NCBI RefSeq assembly: GCF_014534745.1
Contig: NZ_JACVVP010000066.1
Span: 1 to 37,546, forward strand
Source of the DNA: Flammeovirga sp. EKP202
GTDB lineage: Bacteria; Bacteroidota; Bacteroidia; Cytophagales; Flammeovirgaceae
Length of the DNA stretch: 37,546 bases
Direction of reading: 5' to 3'
Positions within the stretch are counted from its first letter, which is position 1. Each line of letters starts with the position of its first letter. The translations under genes and the position numbers were made by a program. Below are positions 1-7,211 of the stretch, in pieces. The notes beneath the pieces were generated by a model. The model worked only from the letters and a program-made list of their open reading frames with translations, had not been told where the DNA came from and searched no databases.

Positions 1-274
1 TTAAGACAAAAATGAAGAAGAAGGAAGTTTGAAAGTTGATCCTATAAATGCTGGCAGAAAGGCTGATTGAAAGTTGAAGATAATTTAGTTTACAATGCGA
101 TGAATTTTGTATTACATTTACGATAGGGGTGTGGTTTTCCAAACTGCATGAGTCATTATAAACTACGCTTGCAAATTAATAGATAATCAAGCTTTATTAT
201 AAGATAAGAAATAGGCATAAAATCGATTGAAGTTAGGTTAAATTCAATAGTCATTTCACCTAAAAGTATCAATC

Positions 275-1231
275 ATGAAAAAACTACATCTTTTACTCCT
301 GTTGGGGGTATTGTGTCTTTCTTGTTCGGAAAAGAAAAGTGTAAAATTTGCCGTTTGTACAGATGTTCATCAAGACATTATTCACGATGCTCCTCAACGC
401 CTCCAAACCTTTGTAAAGCAAGCTCAGAAAGAAAAAGTAGACTTCATCATTCAATTGGGAGATTTTTGTTATCCCAAAGAGCAGAATCAAGATTTTTTGA
501 AAGTATGGAATTCTTTCACTGGTCAAAAATACCATGTGTTGGGTAATCATGATATGGATGTGTCGTCCAAAGAAGAAGTGATGAAATATATTGATATGAA
601 GAAACGCTTCTATTCTTTTGATCAAGAAGCGTTTCATTTTATAGTATTGGATCCCAATTTCTTTGTAGAAGATTCATCATGTGTAGACTATGAAAAAGGA
701 AATTATTTTGCACACAAGCTCACTAGAGCAACTTTACCACAAAATCAGTTGGACTGGTTGAAAGAGGATCTTGCTCAAACAAATAAAAAAGTGATAGTAT
801 TCTCTCATCAGAATCTAGATGGAGAATCAGGTGTGAAAAATAGAGATGCAGTAAGGTGTATTTTTGAAGAAGTCAATCAAGAGAAGAAGAAGGTCATTGC
901 TTGTTTCAGCGGGCATGATCACCACGATGATTATCACGAAATAAACGGTATTCATTACGTAAGAATCAATAGTATGTCTTATGAGTGGGTAGGAAAAGAG
1001 TTTCAGTGTAAGGAAAGGTTTTCAGACGAAGTGAATGACTATCGTCCAGCACTGAAGAATACAGTGCCTTATAAAATACCAGTATATGCTATTGTGGAGA
1101 TCAATGAGCAAGGTTTTATTGATATAATGGGAGTAGAAGGGGATTTTATAGCTCCAGGACCGAAGGATTTAGGAGTGAATTTTGATTATGAGATTTCTCC
1201 TTCTGTTTCTGACCGGTATTTGAAGTTTTAG
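275..1231 (+). CDS. Calcineurin-like metallophosphoesterase, predicted lipoprotein
   Basis: A 318-residue protein of the calcineurin-like phosphoesterase family, predicted to hydrolyse a phosphoester in the periplasm or at the cell surface; the substrate cannot be told from the sequence. The family's metal-binding motifs appear in order: CTDVHQD near residue 28, QLGDFCYP near 60, LGNHDMD near 89, FSHQN near 175 and SGHDHHDD near 212. The N-terminus is a Lys-Lys start, a Leu-rich stretch and Cys17 in LCLSC, which looks like a lipoprotein signal (the residue at -3 is Cys rather than the usual Leu/Val). It stands alone, and a clear terminator follows at 1297-1343. The 274 bases before it hold no gene that I can see. 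Confidence 0.85.
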   Translation: MKKLHLLLLLGVLCLSCSEKKSVKFAVCTDVHQDIIHDAPQRLQTFVKQAQKEKVDFIIQLGDFCYPKEQNQDFLKVWNSFTGQKYHVLGNHDMDVSSKEEVMKYIDMKKRFYSFDQEAFHFIVLDPNFFVEDSSCVDYEKGNYFAHKLTRATLPQNQLDWLKEDLAQTNKKVIVFSHQNLDGESGVKNRDAVRCIFEEVNQEKKKVIACFSGHDHHDDYHEINGIHYVRINSMSYEWVGKEFQCKERFSDEVNDYRPALKNTVPYKIPVYAIVEINEQGFIDIMGVEGDFIAPGPKDLGVNFDYEISPSVSDRYLKF

Positions 1232-1296
1232 CTTCTTCTTCTAATAAGCAAAGCATGCTTAAAGTTATTTACTTTCGGTTACTTAGAGCATTAAAT

Positions 1297-1343
1297 AAGC
1301 CTTTTACATTTATTATTTTTGGTGTAAGAGGCTTTGTTTTTTC
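1297..1343 (+). terminator. Rho-independent terminator after the metallophosphoesterase
   Basis: Arms AAGCCTTTTAC (1297-1307) and GTAAGAGGCTT (1324-1334) pair over 11 bp with one G-T wobble and are followed by a T-rich run. It lies in the gap between two + strand genes and so separates their transcripts. Confidence 0.75.
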
Positions 1344-1401
1344 TTTTGAAATTGCTAATTATAAAAAACGAAGCTGAACAGCACACCAAAATCCGATTGA
1401 A

Positions 1402-1896
1402 ATGAAATTAACTAGCCAATATACCATTACCAATAATGACGTAACATCTATTGATGAGGTCGCCGAACTATGGAAAAAACTATTTTCTCTACATCACTTT
1501 CTAAGGTACGAGGTTCATATACAGCCTACTGATAGGGATTGGGTCAGAAGAAGAACAAAGCTGTTGGAAAAAGCCAATGATATGTTGGTTATTACTGCAA
1601 AAGCAGATAATAAATTGGTGGGATACCTTATAGTATCCGTACATGAGTGTGATAAAACTGTAGGGGAAATCGAATCACTTTATGTGTTGAAAGAATACCG
1701 CAAAGAAGATATTGGAACCGAAATGATGAAGGAAGCGATGGATTGGCTAAATTATAAAGGTGTGGCCATTCAGAAGATTGCTGTTGGGGTAGAAAATGAA
1801 CAAGTCATTGCATTTTACAATAAGCTTGGTTTTGCTCCTAAATCTATCATTTTGGAAAAAAGAGGAGATGAATCCTATCGCTCAGTGAACAAGTAA
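1402..1896 (+). CDS. GNAT family N-acetyltransferase
   Basis: A 164-residue protein with the GNAT fold pattern: MLVITAKADNKLVGYLIV (strand and turn), then EIESLYVLKEYRKEDIGTEM, which fits the acetyl-CoA pyrophosphate-binding motif A (normally Q/R-x-x-G-x-G/A), and VGVENEQVIAFYNKLGF, the motif B region ending in the typical Tyr/Phe and Leu-Gly-Phe. The usual R-G-x-G segment is changed to K-E-D-I-G here, so cofactor binding could be altered. The acceptor substrate is unknown. It is a single gene convergent with truA; a short hairpin lies between the two at 1917-1938. Confidence 0.8.
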   Translation: MKLTSQYTITNNDVTSIDEVAELWKKLFSLHHFLRYEVHIQPTDRDWVRRRTKLLEKANDMLVITAKADNKLVGYLIVSVHECDKTVGEIESLYVLKEYRKEDIGTEMMKEAMDWLNYKGVAIQKIAVGVENEQVIAFYNKLGFAPKSIILEKRGDESYRSVNK

Positions 1897-1916
1897 AGAA
1901 GAATATATTTTCTAAT

Positions 1917-1938
1917 GGGAGTATTCTATAGTACTCCC
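1917..1938. terminator. Short hairpin between convergent genes
   Basis: GGGAGTA (1917-1923) and TACTCCC (1932-1938) form a 7-bp stem with an 8-base loop between the convergent acetyltransferase and truA genes. There is no clear T-run on either side, so its role as a terminator is uncertain. Confidence 0.4.
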
Positions 1939-1961
1939 TCCTATGAACATTTGCTTTATTC

Positions 1962-2723
1962 TTAATCCACAATTTGTTTGATGAAAGTCTCTTCAGGATA
2001 AAGCACTTCAGAAAGAAATAGTCCTTGAGCAGGTGCAAGAAATTTTGCGGCTCTTTCTCTACTTTTAGTAGCGAGCGTTTCCCTCATGTAATCAAGGCTC
2101 ATTCTTCCCATGCCTACTTCCATCATATTGCCCACAATTATTCGGATCATGCCTCTAAGAAAACGATTGGCTTGAATGTGAAATGACAGTGTGTTTCCAT
2201 CTTTCACCCAGTACGACTGCATAATGTCACAAATGTGTGTATGTACATCTGCGTGTTTTTTAGAAAAGGCGGTGAAATCTTCAAATTCCAATAAAACCTT
2301 AGCCGCTTCTTGAAGCTTATCAAAGTCAGGGTGCCTAAAGTATTGCCAAACTAATCCTTTCTTGAAAGGAGACTTTCCTAAGACAATATCATAGCGGTAA
2401 CTTCTTTTGGTGGCATCAAAACGGGCATGAGCTTCTTCATCTACTTGCCACAAACTATTTACAGCAATATCATGAGAAAGAAATGAATTGACTCTGTGTA
2501 GGAAATTTTTTCCACTTAAATCACCATCAAAGTCAAACTGTGCATACTGTTGGGAGCAGTGTACACCAGTGTCCGTTCTTCCACTTCCAATCGTATTGAT
2601 TTCTTGACCTAATAGTTTACTTAATACATAATCAAGATGACCTTGAGCGGTCTCTGCATTGGGTTGTGCTTGCCAACCATGATAATTAGTACCTAAATAA
2701 GCTATTTCTGCAAAGTATCTCAT
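1962..2723 (-). CDS. truA: tRNA pseudouridine(38-40) synthase TruA
   Basis: TruA isomerises uridines 38-40 in the anticodon arm of many tRNAs. The protein begins MRYFAEIAYLGTNYHGWQ, the usual TruA N-terminus, and carries the catalytic-loop motif GSGRTDTGVH with its Asp, followed by R-x-F/Y-type strands and HIQANRFLRGMIRIIVG near the C-terminus, all typical of the family. At 253 residues the length is normal. A longer frame would start at 2786, but the terminator of the upstream tRNA (2763-2802) sits inside that extension, so the Met at 2723 is chosen. It lies directly downstream of tRNA-Trp on the same strand. Confidence 0.93.
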   Translation of the reverse strand: MRYFAEIAYLGTNYHGWQAQPNAETAQGHLDYVLSKLLGQEINTIGSGRTDTGVHCSQQYAQFDFDGDLSGKNFLHRVNSFLSHDIAVNSLWQVDEEAHARFDATKRSYRYDIVLGKSPFKKGLVWQYFRHPDFDKLQEAAKVLLEFEDFTAFSKKHADVHTHICDIMQSYWVKDGNTLSFHIQANRFLRGMIRIIVGNMMEVGMGRMSLDYMRETLATKSRERAAKFLAPAQGLFLSEVLYPEETFIKQIVD

Positions 2724-2762
2724 AGTGGAGGGATTTATCTCTTTTGATGTTGATGCATTATA

Positions 2763-2802
2763 AACAAAAAAAACCGCAAATTCCATTCAGAACTTGCGGT
2801 TT
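2763..2802 (-). terminator. Rho-independent terminator of tRNA-Trp
   Basis: AAACCGCAA (2771-2779) and TTGCGGTTT (2794-2802) form a 9-bp stem. Read on the minus strand, the hairpin directly follows the tRNA and ends in a run of T (complement of the A-run at 2763-2773). It separates the tRNA from truA and helps to place the truA start. Confidence 0.8.
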
Positions 2803-2804
2803 AG

Positions 2805-2877
2805 CACGGGCAGTAGGATTCGAACCCACGACCTGCGGTTTTGGAGACCGTAACTCTACCAGCTGAGCTATGCCCGT
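2805..2877 (-). tRNA. tRNA-Trp (anticodon CCA)
   Basis: Read on the minus strand, this is a complete 73-base cloverleaf. The acceptor arms ACGGGCA and TGCCCGT pair fully, the D-arm contains AGCTCAGCTGG, the anticodon loop is CTCCAAA with anticodon CCA (complement at 2842-2844), and the T-arm carries GGTTCGAATCC. The discriminator base is G, as expected for bacterial tRNA-Trp. The CCA tail is not encoded. The outermost pair of the anticodon stem is an A-C mismatch. Confidence 0.95.
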
Positions 2878-2990
2878 GTGTCTTTCTCTTTAAGACGTTG
2901 CAATATTAACGGTTAAATTATTTCTATACAAATCTATATAAAATAATTTTCGAGATAAAATTTTAAACAATTCATTTTGAGGGAGAAAAA

Positions 2991-3023
2991 AACAGGTGTT
3001 AAAGCCAATTAACACCTGTTTTT
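2991..3023 (-). terminator. Terminator after the M49-like peptidase gene
   Basis: AACAGGTGTTAA (2991-3002) pairs perfectly with TTAACACCTGTT (3009-3020) around a 6-base loop. A-runs on the left and T-runs on the right make it T-tailed on both strands. It lies just past the minus-strand peptidase gene end at 3046. Confidence 0.85.
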
Positions 3024-3045
3024 GGAATAATCTATTGATTTTAGC

Positions 3046-4689
3046 CTACAGGCCTAGTACTTCAACACCTTGATTAAATACAACATCAGTAGGGATATTG
3101 GCATCGTCAATCTTATCTAAGTCCTTTTGAAGTTCAAGAGAAATCTTACCATAAGTTTTGACTAAATCAGTAACTCCTTTGTAATCACCATTACCTTGGA
3201 GTTCTAATATTTTGGCAGAAAGTGCATTCATTGCTTCTTCCATTTTAGTGTAATTCACCTTATAGAATCCAGAAGCATCTTGTTCAAAAGCACCATACTC
3301 TTTGAAAAAGTTGAAACGTACCATATTTGCAACACCATGTGCTGATGCAGCACCAAAACGAACTGACCTGAAGATACCCGCTAAGAAAGTAGTATAGTAA
3401 TCTTTTATGTCGCCGTCTATCTCCCCTTTTTTATGTAATTGTGATACCATGTAAAGACCCAAAATATCTGCTTTACCTTCTTCTAGAGCAGATGCGTGTT
3501 CTTTCAAAGCTTTTCTAACAGTACCTTTTCCATTGATCGTTTCTTTGATACCCAAACCGTGTGCTACTTCATGGAACATTGTATTGGCAAAGAAAGCATC
3601 AAATGTGATATGTTTACGTTGAGAAGGATCGATCAATACTTCTGAAATTGGAACTAAAATCTTGTCGAATTTTGCACGCATAGCGTTTTTCAGCTGCAAA
3701 CGTCTAGAGCCTTTTTGATCTTGAACTCTTTCGTCATTTGGTAAGTTGATGGCAATTGTTTTGCCTGCCGCGTTACAGTCACCAGCATAATATACCACAT
3801 CGTATGCATTCAGTTGCGAATCTGTACCAGGCATTTCGTCCTTGTATTTCTTATCTACAGGAAGTCCTTTTTGAAGTTCAGGTAAGAAAGAAGCATACTT
3901 TTCTAATTTTTTAGACCATTTCATGTCTTTGATTAATACATAGGCTTCAAAAGAAGCTTTGTAACCAAATAACATGTCTTCATAGTTTTCAATCGGTCCA
4001 ACCACAAAGTCAATAGGGTTCGATTTCATGTCCATCCATGCTAGGTCAGAGGTAAAGTAATCGTTTGAAACAAATGCTTTTGCTCTTAACTCTAAATACT
4101 TTTTCAGTCCTGGATCCTTAGCCAATTGAGCACATTCTAATAACAATGACGAGGCTCTGTCTAACTCCGCTTCAAACTCCTTAGAATAGGGGATTACCTT
4201 TAATTCTCCTCTAGGGTCTCTACGAATGACAGTATATAAACTAGTCTTAGCATCGTCCTTTAGGTTATTGAATTCCTCTTTTGTCATGTCTTGAGGATAA
4301 AAGTTCGCACCTAAAGGTTTTTCTGGGGTATTATCAATAAATGGCTTATTATCTTGTAATCGGTCCCAAGGGCCATAATTGATCGCTGCATATCTTTTTA
4401 ATTCATCTGTTGACAAACTTTCTATAAAAGCATCTTTATTACCGTAAGCTTGTTTCCAGAATAAGTTATCCATGATTTCAGCCACTTCAATCATTTTTTT
4501 GATCATCAATTTCTGATTTCCGCTCATATGACTTAAGTCTGAAGTAAGTGTGAAATCAGTATAATCGACAAGGTGGTTTACCTTTGGAGCGGCAACAGCT
4601 TGTTGAACTTCTTGTTTATGAGGTTGTTCAGCACATCCAATCAGCATGGAAGTACATAAAGAAATACCTACTAGTAAAGATTTTTTCAT
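3046..4689 (-). CDS. M49-like (dipeptidyl-peptidase III-type) zinc metallopeptidase, lipoprotein
   Basis: A 547-residue protein with a lipoprotein signal (LIGC, Cys19), so it is probably anchored in an envelope membrane. It carries HEVAHG at residues 373-378 and EEGKAD at 403-408. These match the zinc-binding pair of peptidase family M49, whose classical form is HExxGH plus EExxAE, but here the first motif is a plain HExxH without the extra residue. FDAFFANTMFHEVAHG and the Leu/Arg-rich helices after it are similar to Bacteroidota proteins named Zn-dependent hydrolase or M49 peptidase. Predicted role: removal of peptides from the N-terminus of oligopeptides; the exact substrate is unknown. 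It stands alone and has its own terminator. Confidence 0.75.
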   Translation of the reverse strand: MKKSLLVGISLCTSMLIGCAEQPHKQEVQQAVAAPKVNHLVDYTDFTLTSDLSHMSGNQKLMIKKMIEVAEIMDNLFWKQAYGNKDAFIESLSTDELKRYAAINYGPWDRLQDNKPFIDNTPEKPLGANFYPQDMTKEEFNNLKDDAKTSLYTVIRRDPRGELKVIPYSKEFEAELDRASSLLLECAQLAKDPGLKKYLELRAKAFVSNDYFTSDLAWMDMKSNPIDFVVGPIENYEDMLFGYKASFEAYVLIKDMKWSKKLEKYASFLPELQKGLPVDKKYKDEMPGTDSQLNAYDVVYYAGDCNAAGKTIAINLPNDERVQDQKGSRRLQLKNAMRAKFDKILVPISEVLIDPSQRKHITFDAFFANTMFHEVAHGLGIKETINGKGTVRKALKEHASALEEGKADILGLYMVSQLHKKGEIDGDIKDYYTTFLAGIFRSVRFGAASAHGVANMVRFNFFKEYGAFEQDASGFYKVNYTKMEEAMNALSAKILELQGNGDYKGVTDLVKTYGKISLELQKDLDKIDDANIPTDVVFNQGVEVLGL

Positions 4690-5117
4690 TCTTCAAATTG
4701 TAAATTGTACTATAACCTTTGTATCAAACTAAACTAATTTAGCAACGATAAAAAGTATGAATCGTGTAAATATAAACTATGAAAATCAAATATTTTGGTG
4801 ATTCTTCTCTACGAGCTATTTATTAAATTCTAATGGCATTTTTTCTTTAGTGTATCAACTCGAATTGGTAAGATATTGTGCTACTTTTTAATATTATCCT
4901 TGATTTATCCTAAATGTTAAATTATCATTGAGTCAAATTTTGATGAGTGCCATCTTATTGAAGATACTTGACTTTTGATGTATTTGTGACCACATCAAGT
5001 GTTAAGGCAATACCTTGATGCTCTTTCATTCAATTCTACAGGAAAAACTAGACTTTTTACAACTATTGTTCGGGGTTAAATATTACTCCAGTGATTTTGG
5101 AATTTAACTGATTTATT
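4690..5117. other. Intergenic region with interleaved inverted repeats
   Basis: This 428-base AT-rich gap separates the divergent peptidase and small lipoprotein genes. I see no credible coding sequence. TTGATGT (4975-4981) and ACATCAA (4992-4998) form an inverted repeat. The same right arm can also pair with CTTGATG (5014-5020) through CATCAAG (4993-4999), so two stems compete for one arm. This could be an operator or a leader structure for the gene at 5118. Confidence 0.4.
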
Positions 5118-5621
5118 ATGCAAGAATTACTTAAAGCTTACAAGGTTTTACCACTCCTTATAATGTTCGTGATGGGGTGTACAGAACACGATACGGAAAT
5201 GTGTTGTCCTCAAAATGATGAGACTTCTTATGAGTTTTCTATTCTGAATAGACAAGGAAAAGACCTTTTGGATGCGTCTGAAGAAGGTACTTACAATACC
5301 AACAAGATTAAACTTTACCGTCTGAAAAATGGGAATCGTTCGTTAGTTGAATATACTGACGGAACATCTCCTGTGGGTTATTATATTTATAAATATGAGG
5401 GCATTAATAGGATTCGACTTTATTTTGGAAATAATGATGATTTGATCACAGAGGGTATAATTGAATGGTCTGAAAATGAATCAGACATGATTAAGCTAGA
5501 GGAAGAATTACAAAATGAAAATGATAATGTCCGAAAGTTGGTAAAGATTACTTATAATAATGTAGTGGTTTGGGATATGTCTAAAAACTTACCACAGAGG
5601 TATTTCCAAGTTATAAAGTAA
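5118..5621 (+). CDS. Small predicted lipoprotein of unknown function
   Basis: A 167-residue protein that I do not recognise. The start MQELLKAYKVLPLLIMFVMGC gives a hydrophobic helix and a lipobox with Cys at residue 21, so export and lipid anchoring are likely. The mature part is hydrophilic and rich in Asn, Asp and Tyr, with short alternating segments such as GYYIYKYEGINRIRLYFG that suggest beta strands. No catalytic motif is visible. It is a single gene convergent with the phosphatase-like gene; they share the bidirectional terminator at 5655-5692. Confidence 0.65.
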   Translation: MQELLKAYKVLPLLIMFVMGCTEHDTEMCCPQNDETSYEFSILNRQGKDLLDASEEGTYNTNKIKLYRLKNGNRSLVEYTDGTSPVGYYIYKYEGINRIRLYFGNNDDLITEGIIEWSENESDMIKLEEELQNENDNVRKLVKITYNNVVVWDMSKNLPQRYFQVIK

Positions 5622-5654
5622 AGAAGTTATTCTCTTATAAAAGGTATAGTTGAT

Positions 5655-5694
5655 AAAGGTTAGTGGAATGTAATAGATTTCCACTAACCTTTTT
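5655..5694. terminator. Bidirectional terminator between convergent genes
   Basis: AAAGGTTAGTGGAA (5655-5668) pairs perfectly with TTCCACTAACCTTT (5679-5692) around a 10-base loop, followed by T's on the + strand. It abuts the minus-strand stop codon at 5693-5695 and serves the + strand lipoprotein; the A's on the left give a shorter T-run on the minus strand. Confidence 0.85.
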
Positions 5695-6784
5695 AATGCT
5701 CAATTGATAAATGTGATACTATTGGATAGTGGTCCGATGCTTTTATGGAAGTTTCTGTTTTGAAGGAGTTTAATTGAAGTTGTTGAGAATAAAATATTTG
5801 ATCAATCCTAAAGGGTAAATCCCTTAATGTAAACCCAAAACCATCTCCTTTATTTTCAAAACTATTTTTGAGAAGATGTTGGAATGAAAAATATCCATAA
5901 CTGTAAGGAGGTTCATTAAAGTCTCCACATAATACAATAGGGTAAGTACTTTTTTCAATGATACTGAGGAGGATGTCAATTTGTTGCTGACGGAGTAGTG
6001 CACCTTTATATATCTTCATTACGGTGCTTGACCATCTGTCCCATCTGTTTTTGTACTTGTTTTCTCCATTATCTAGAATGATAGATTGAAGGTGGCAATT
6101 GATCACTTTAATGGTATCATTACTATTGAGTTTTATATCTGTAATTAATATTCCATTAGTAACGGACCCCCCGATGTTTTGGAAGTCAATTTTCTGTTTT
6201 TGGATGATTGGAAACTTTGAAATAGTCGCTAATCCGAAAGTGGCGTTTGCACGATCCGTTAGAAAAGCAGGGGCGTATACATTATAACCTCTTCCTGTAC
6301 CTAAACTTTCATTTGTATTGAAAATATTGGGACGTTTTTTATTCTTCTTCTTTTTAGAGGAATCATGATGATAGTATTCTTGGAAGCAATAGATATCATT
6401 ATTTGTTGCCTTGAGCCATTCGATCATTTCCTCCGCTTCTTTGTAATCGTGATTGAGGTAACTGTATACATTAAAGACAGAAACATTGTAACTCATAATG
6501 GAGAAGTCGCCTTTTTCTTCATTAGGGATGCTGAATTGAAATGTTTTGATGGCGAGTATTAAGAAAAAGAGAATATAGAAAGTAAAGAAATGTAGATAGT
6601 ATTTTCTTTTATAAATAATCTCCTGTATAGATAAAGGAATAAAACACAATCCCCAAGCAGGAGTGATTAAGGCCCATAGAATTGCCGTAGGGAGTACGGA
6701 TTCAGGAAGCGTTCCGAGCTGTGAAAAAACAACACATAATACTCCAAAAATTCTAAATTTATTTTGTTTCAAAAAAATCTGCAT
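5693..6784 (-). CDS. Membrane-anchored endonuclease/exonuclease/phosphatase (EEP) family protein
   Basis: A 363-residue protein with about three hydrophobic N-terminal segments (residues 10-80), followed by an EEP (DNase I-like) domain. Family motifs appear in order: MSYNVSVFN near 97, CFQEYYHHD near 134 with the metal-binding Glu, INCHLQS near 228, VLCGDFNEPP near 284 and ASDHYPIVSHL at the C-terminus with the catalytic Asp-His. Membrane-anchored EEP proteins of this layout are common in Bacteroidota; substrates may be nucleic acid, phospholipid or sugar phosphate and cannot be assigned. It is divergent from the cbb3 operon and shares its upstream region with the FNR-like sites. Confidence 0.85.
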   Translation of the reverse strand: MQIFLKQNKFRIFGVLCVVFSQLGTLPESVLPTAILWALITPAWGLCFIPLSIQEIIYKRKYYLHFFTFYILFFLILAIKTFQFSIPNEEKGDFSIMSYNVSVFNVYSYLNHDYKEAEEMIEWLKATNNDIYCFQEYYHHDSSKKKKNKKRPNIFNTNESLGTGRGYNVYAPAFLTDRANATFGLATISKFPIIQKQKIDFQNIGGSVTNGILITDIKLNSNDTIKVINCHLQSIILDNGENKYKNRWDRWSSTVMKIYKGALLRQQQIDILLSIIEKSTYPIVLCGDFNEPPYSYGYFSFQHLLKNSFENKGDGFGFTLRDLPFRIDQIFYSQQLQLNSFKTETSIKASDHYPIVSHLSIEH

Positions 6785-6856
6785 ACCTAGTTTTTGTCAC
6801 CTTTTTTTTTCTTAAAAAAAATTAATTTGTAAACATACTGCAAGTTATATGAATAT

Positions 6857-6870
6857 ATGACATAAGTCAT
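6857..6870. promoter_or_regulatory. FNR/CRP-like palindrome (distal)
   Basis: ATGAC-ATAA-GTCAT is a perfect 14-bp palindrome with a 4-base centre, the layout of FNR/CRP-family sites (TTGAT-N4-ATCAA for FNR). It lies in the shared upstream region of the cbb3 operon and the EEP gene, and could act on either. Confidence 0.5.
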
Positions 6871-6921
6871 GTTTGTTCTGTTGAATCTTTATTCATCAAT
6901 GATTTTACAAAGAAATAAATG

Positions 6922-6935
6922 TTGACGAAAGTCAA
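6922..6935. promoter_or_regulatory. FNR/CRP-like palindrome (middle)
   Basis: TTGAC-GAAA-GTCAA is a perfect 14-bp palindrome, one base per half-site away from the FNR consensus TTGAT-N4-ATCAA. Its centre (6928.5) is 23 bp upstream of the next site, about two helical turns, so two dimers could sit on the same face of the DNA. Confidence 0.6.
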
Positions 6936-6944
6936 TAATTATGG

Positions 6945-6958
6945 TTGATGAATGTCAT
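6945..6958. promoter_or_regulatory. FNR/CRP-like site (proximal, about -41 position)
   Basis: TTGAT-GAAT-GTCAT is an imperfect palindrome combining the half-sites of the other two copies. Its centre at 6951.5 is about 41 bases before the start of transcription predicted from the TATATTTG element at 6982-6989. That is the standard place for an FNR-type activator that contacts RNA polymerase directly. Confidence 0.6.
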
Positions 6959-6981
6959 GTAATAGGATTTAATAGGTCGAG

Positions 6982-6989
6982 TATATTTG
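6982..6989 (+). promoter_or_regulatory. Promoter -7 element of the cbb3 operon
   Basis: TATATTTG matches the Bacteroidota -7 consensus TAnnTTTG exactly. No good -33 TTTG is seen at the right distance, which fits a promoter that depends on an activator. Transcription would begin near 6993, leaving a leader of about 36 bases before ccoS. Confidence 0.6.
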
Positions 6990-7028
6990 TATCATATTAG
7001 TATAGGACTCTTTTTATTTAAATATCTT

Positions 7029-7211
7029 ATGAGTGCAATTATCGTATTGATTGGAATCAGTTTGATTGTGGCCTTGATTTTTCTGGGTATCTTCATTTGG
7101 TCTGTGAAATCTAATCAGTATGAGGATACTTACACTCCAAGCATCCGAATATTATTCGAAGAAGATGATCGACAACGAACAGCAACACAAGCAGGAGACG
7201 ACGAGCGCTAA
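7029..7211 (+). CDS. ccoS: cbb3 oxidase maturation protein CcoS
   Basis: A 60-residue protein with one N-terminal membrane helix (MSAIIVLIGISLIVALIFLG), then WSVKSNQYEDTYTPSIRILFEEDD, which is the CcoS signature W-x-V-K/R-S-x-Q-[FY]-[ED]-D...P...R-I-L-[FY]-x-[ED]-D. CcoS is needed to insert haem and copper cofactors into the cbb3 oxidase. A longer frame begins at 6987, but that would start before the predicted transcription start, so Met at 7029 is chosen. The 3' end overlaps ccoNO by 47 bases in another frame. Usually ccoS follows the copper ATPase gene ccoI, which is missing here. Confidence 0.88.
   Translation: MSAIIVLIGISLIVALIFLGIFIWSVKSNQYEDTYTPSIRILFEEDDRQRTATQAGDDER

Noticed and set aside
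1-274. Possible partial gene at the left window edge
   Set aside because: I found no open frame with protein-like features on either strand in this AT-rich stretch.
293-637. 114-residue antisense frame inside the metallophosphoesterase gene
   Set aside because: It is the shadow of a clearly recognised gene with all catalytic motifs.
2724-2786. 21-residue N-terminal extension of TruA
   Set aside because: The extension contains the terminator of the upstream tRNA, and the conserved protein starts at the Met at 2723.
6099-6562. Two short + strand frames inside the EEP-family gene
   Set aside because: They are antisense to an intact domain with all EEP motifs and have no features of their own.
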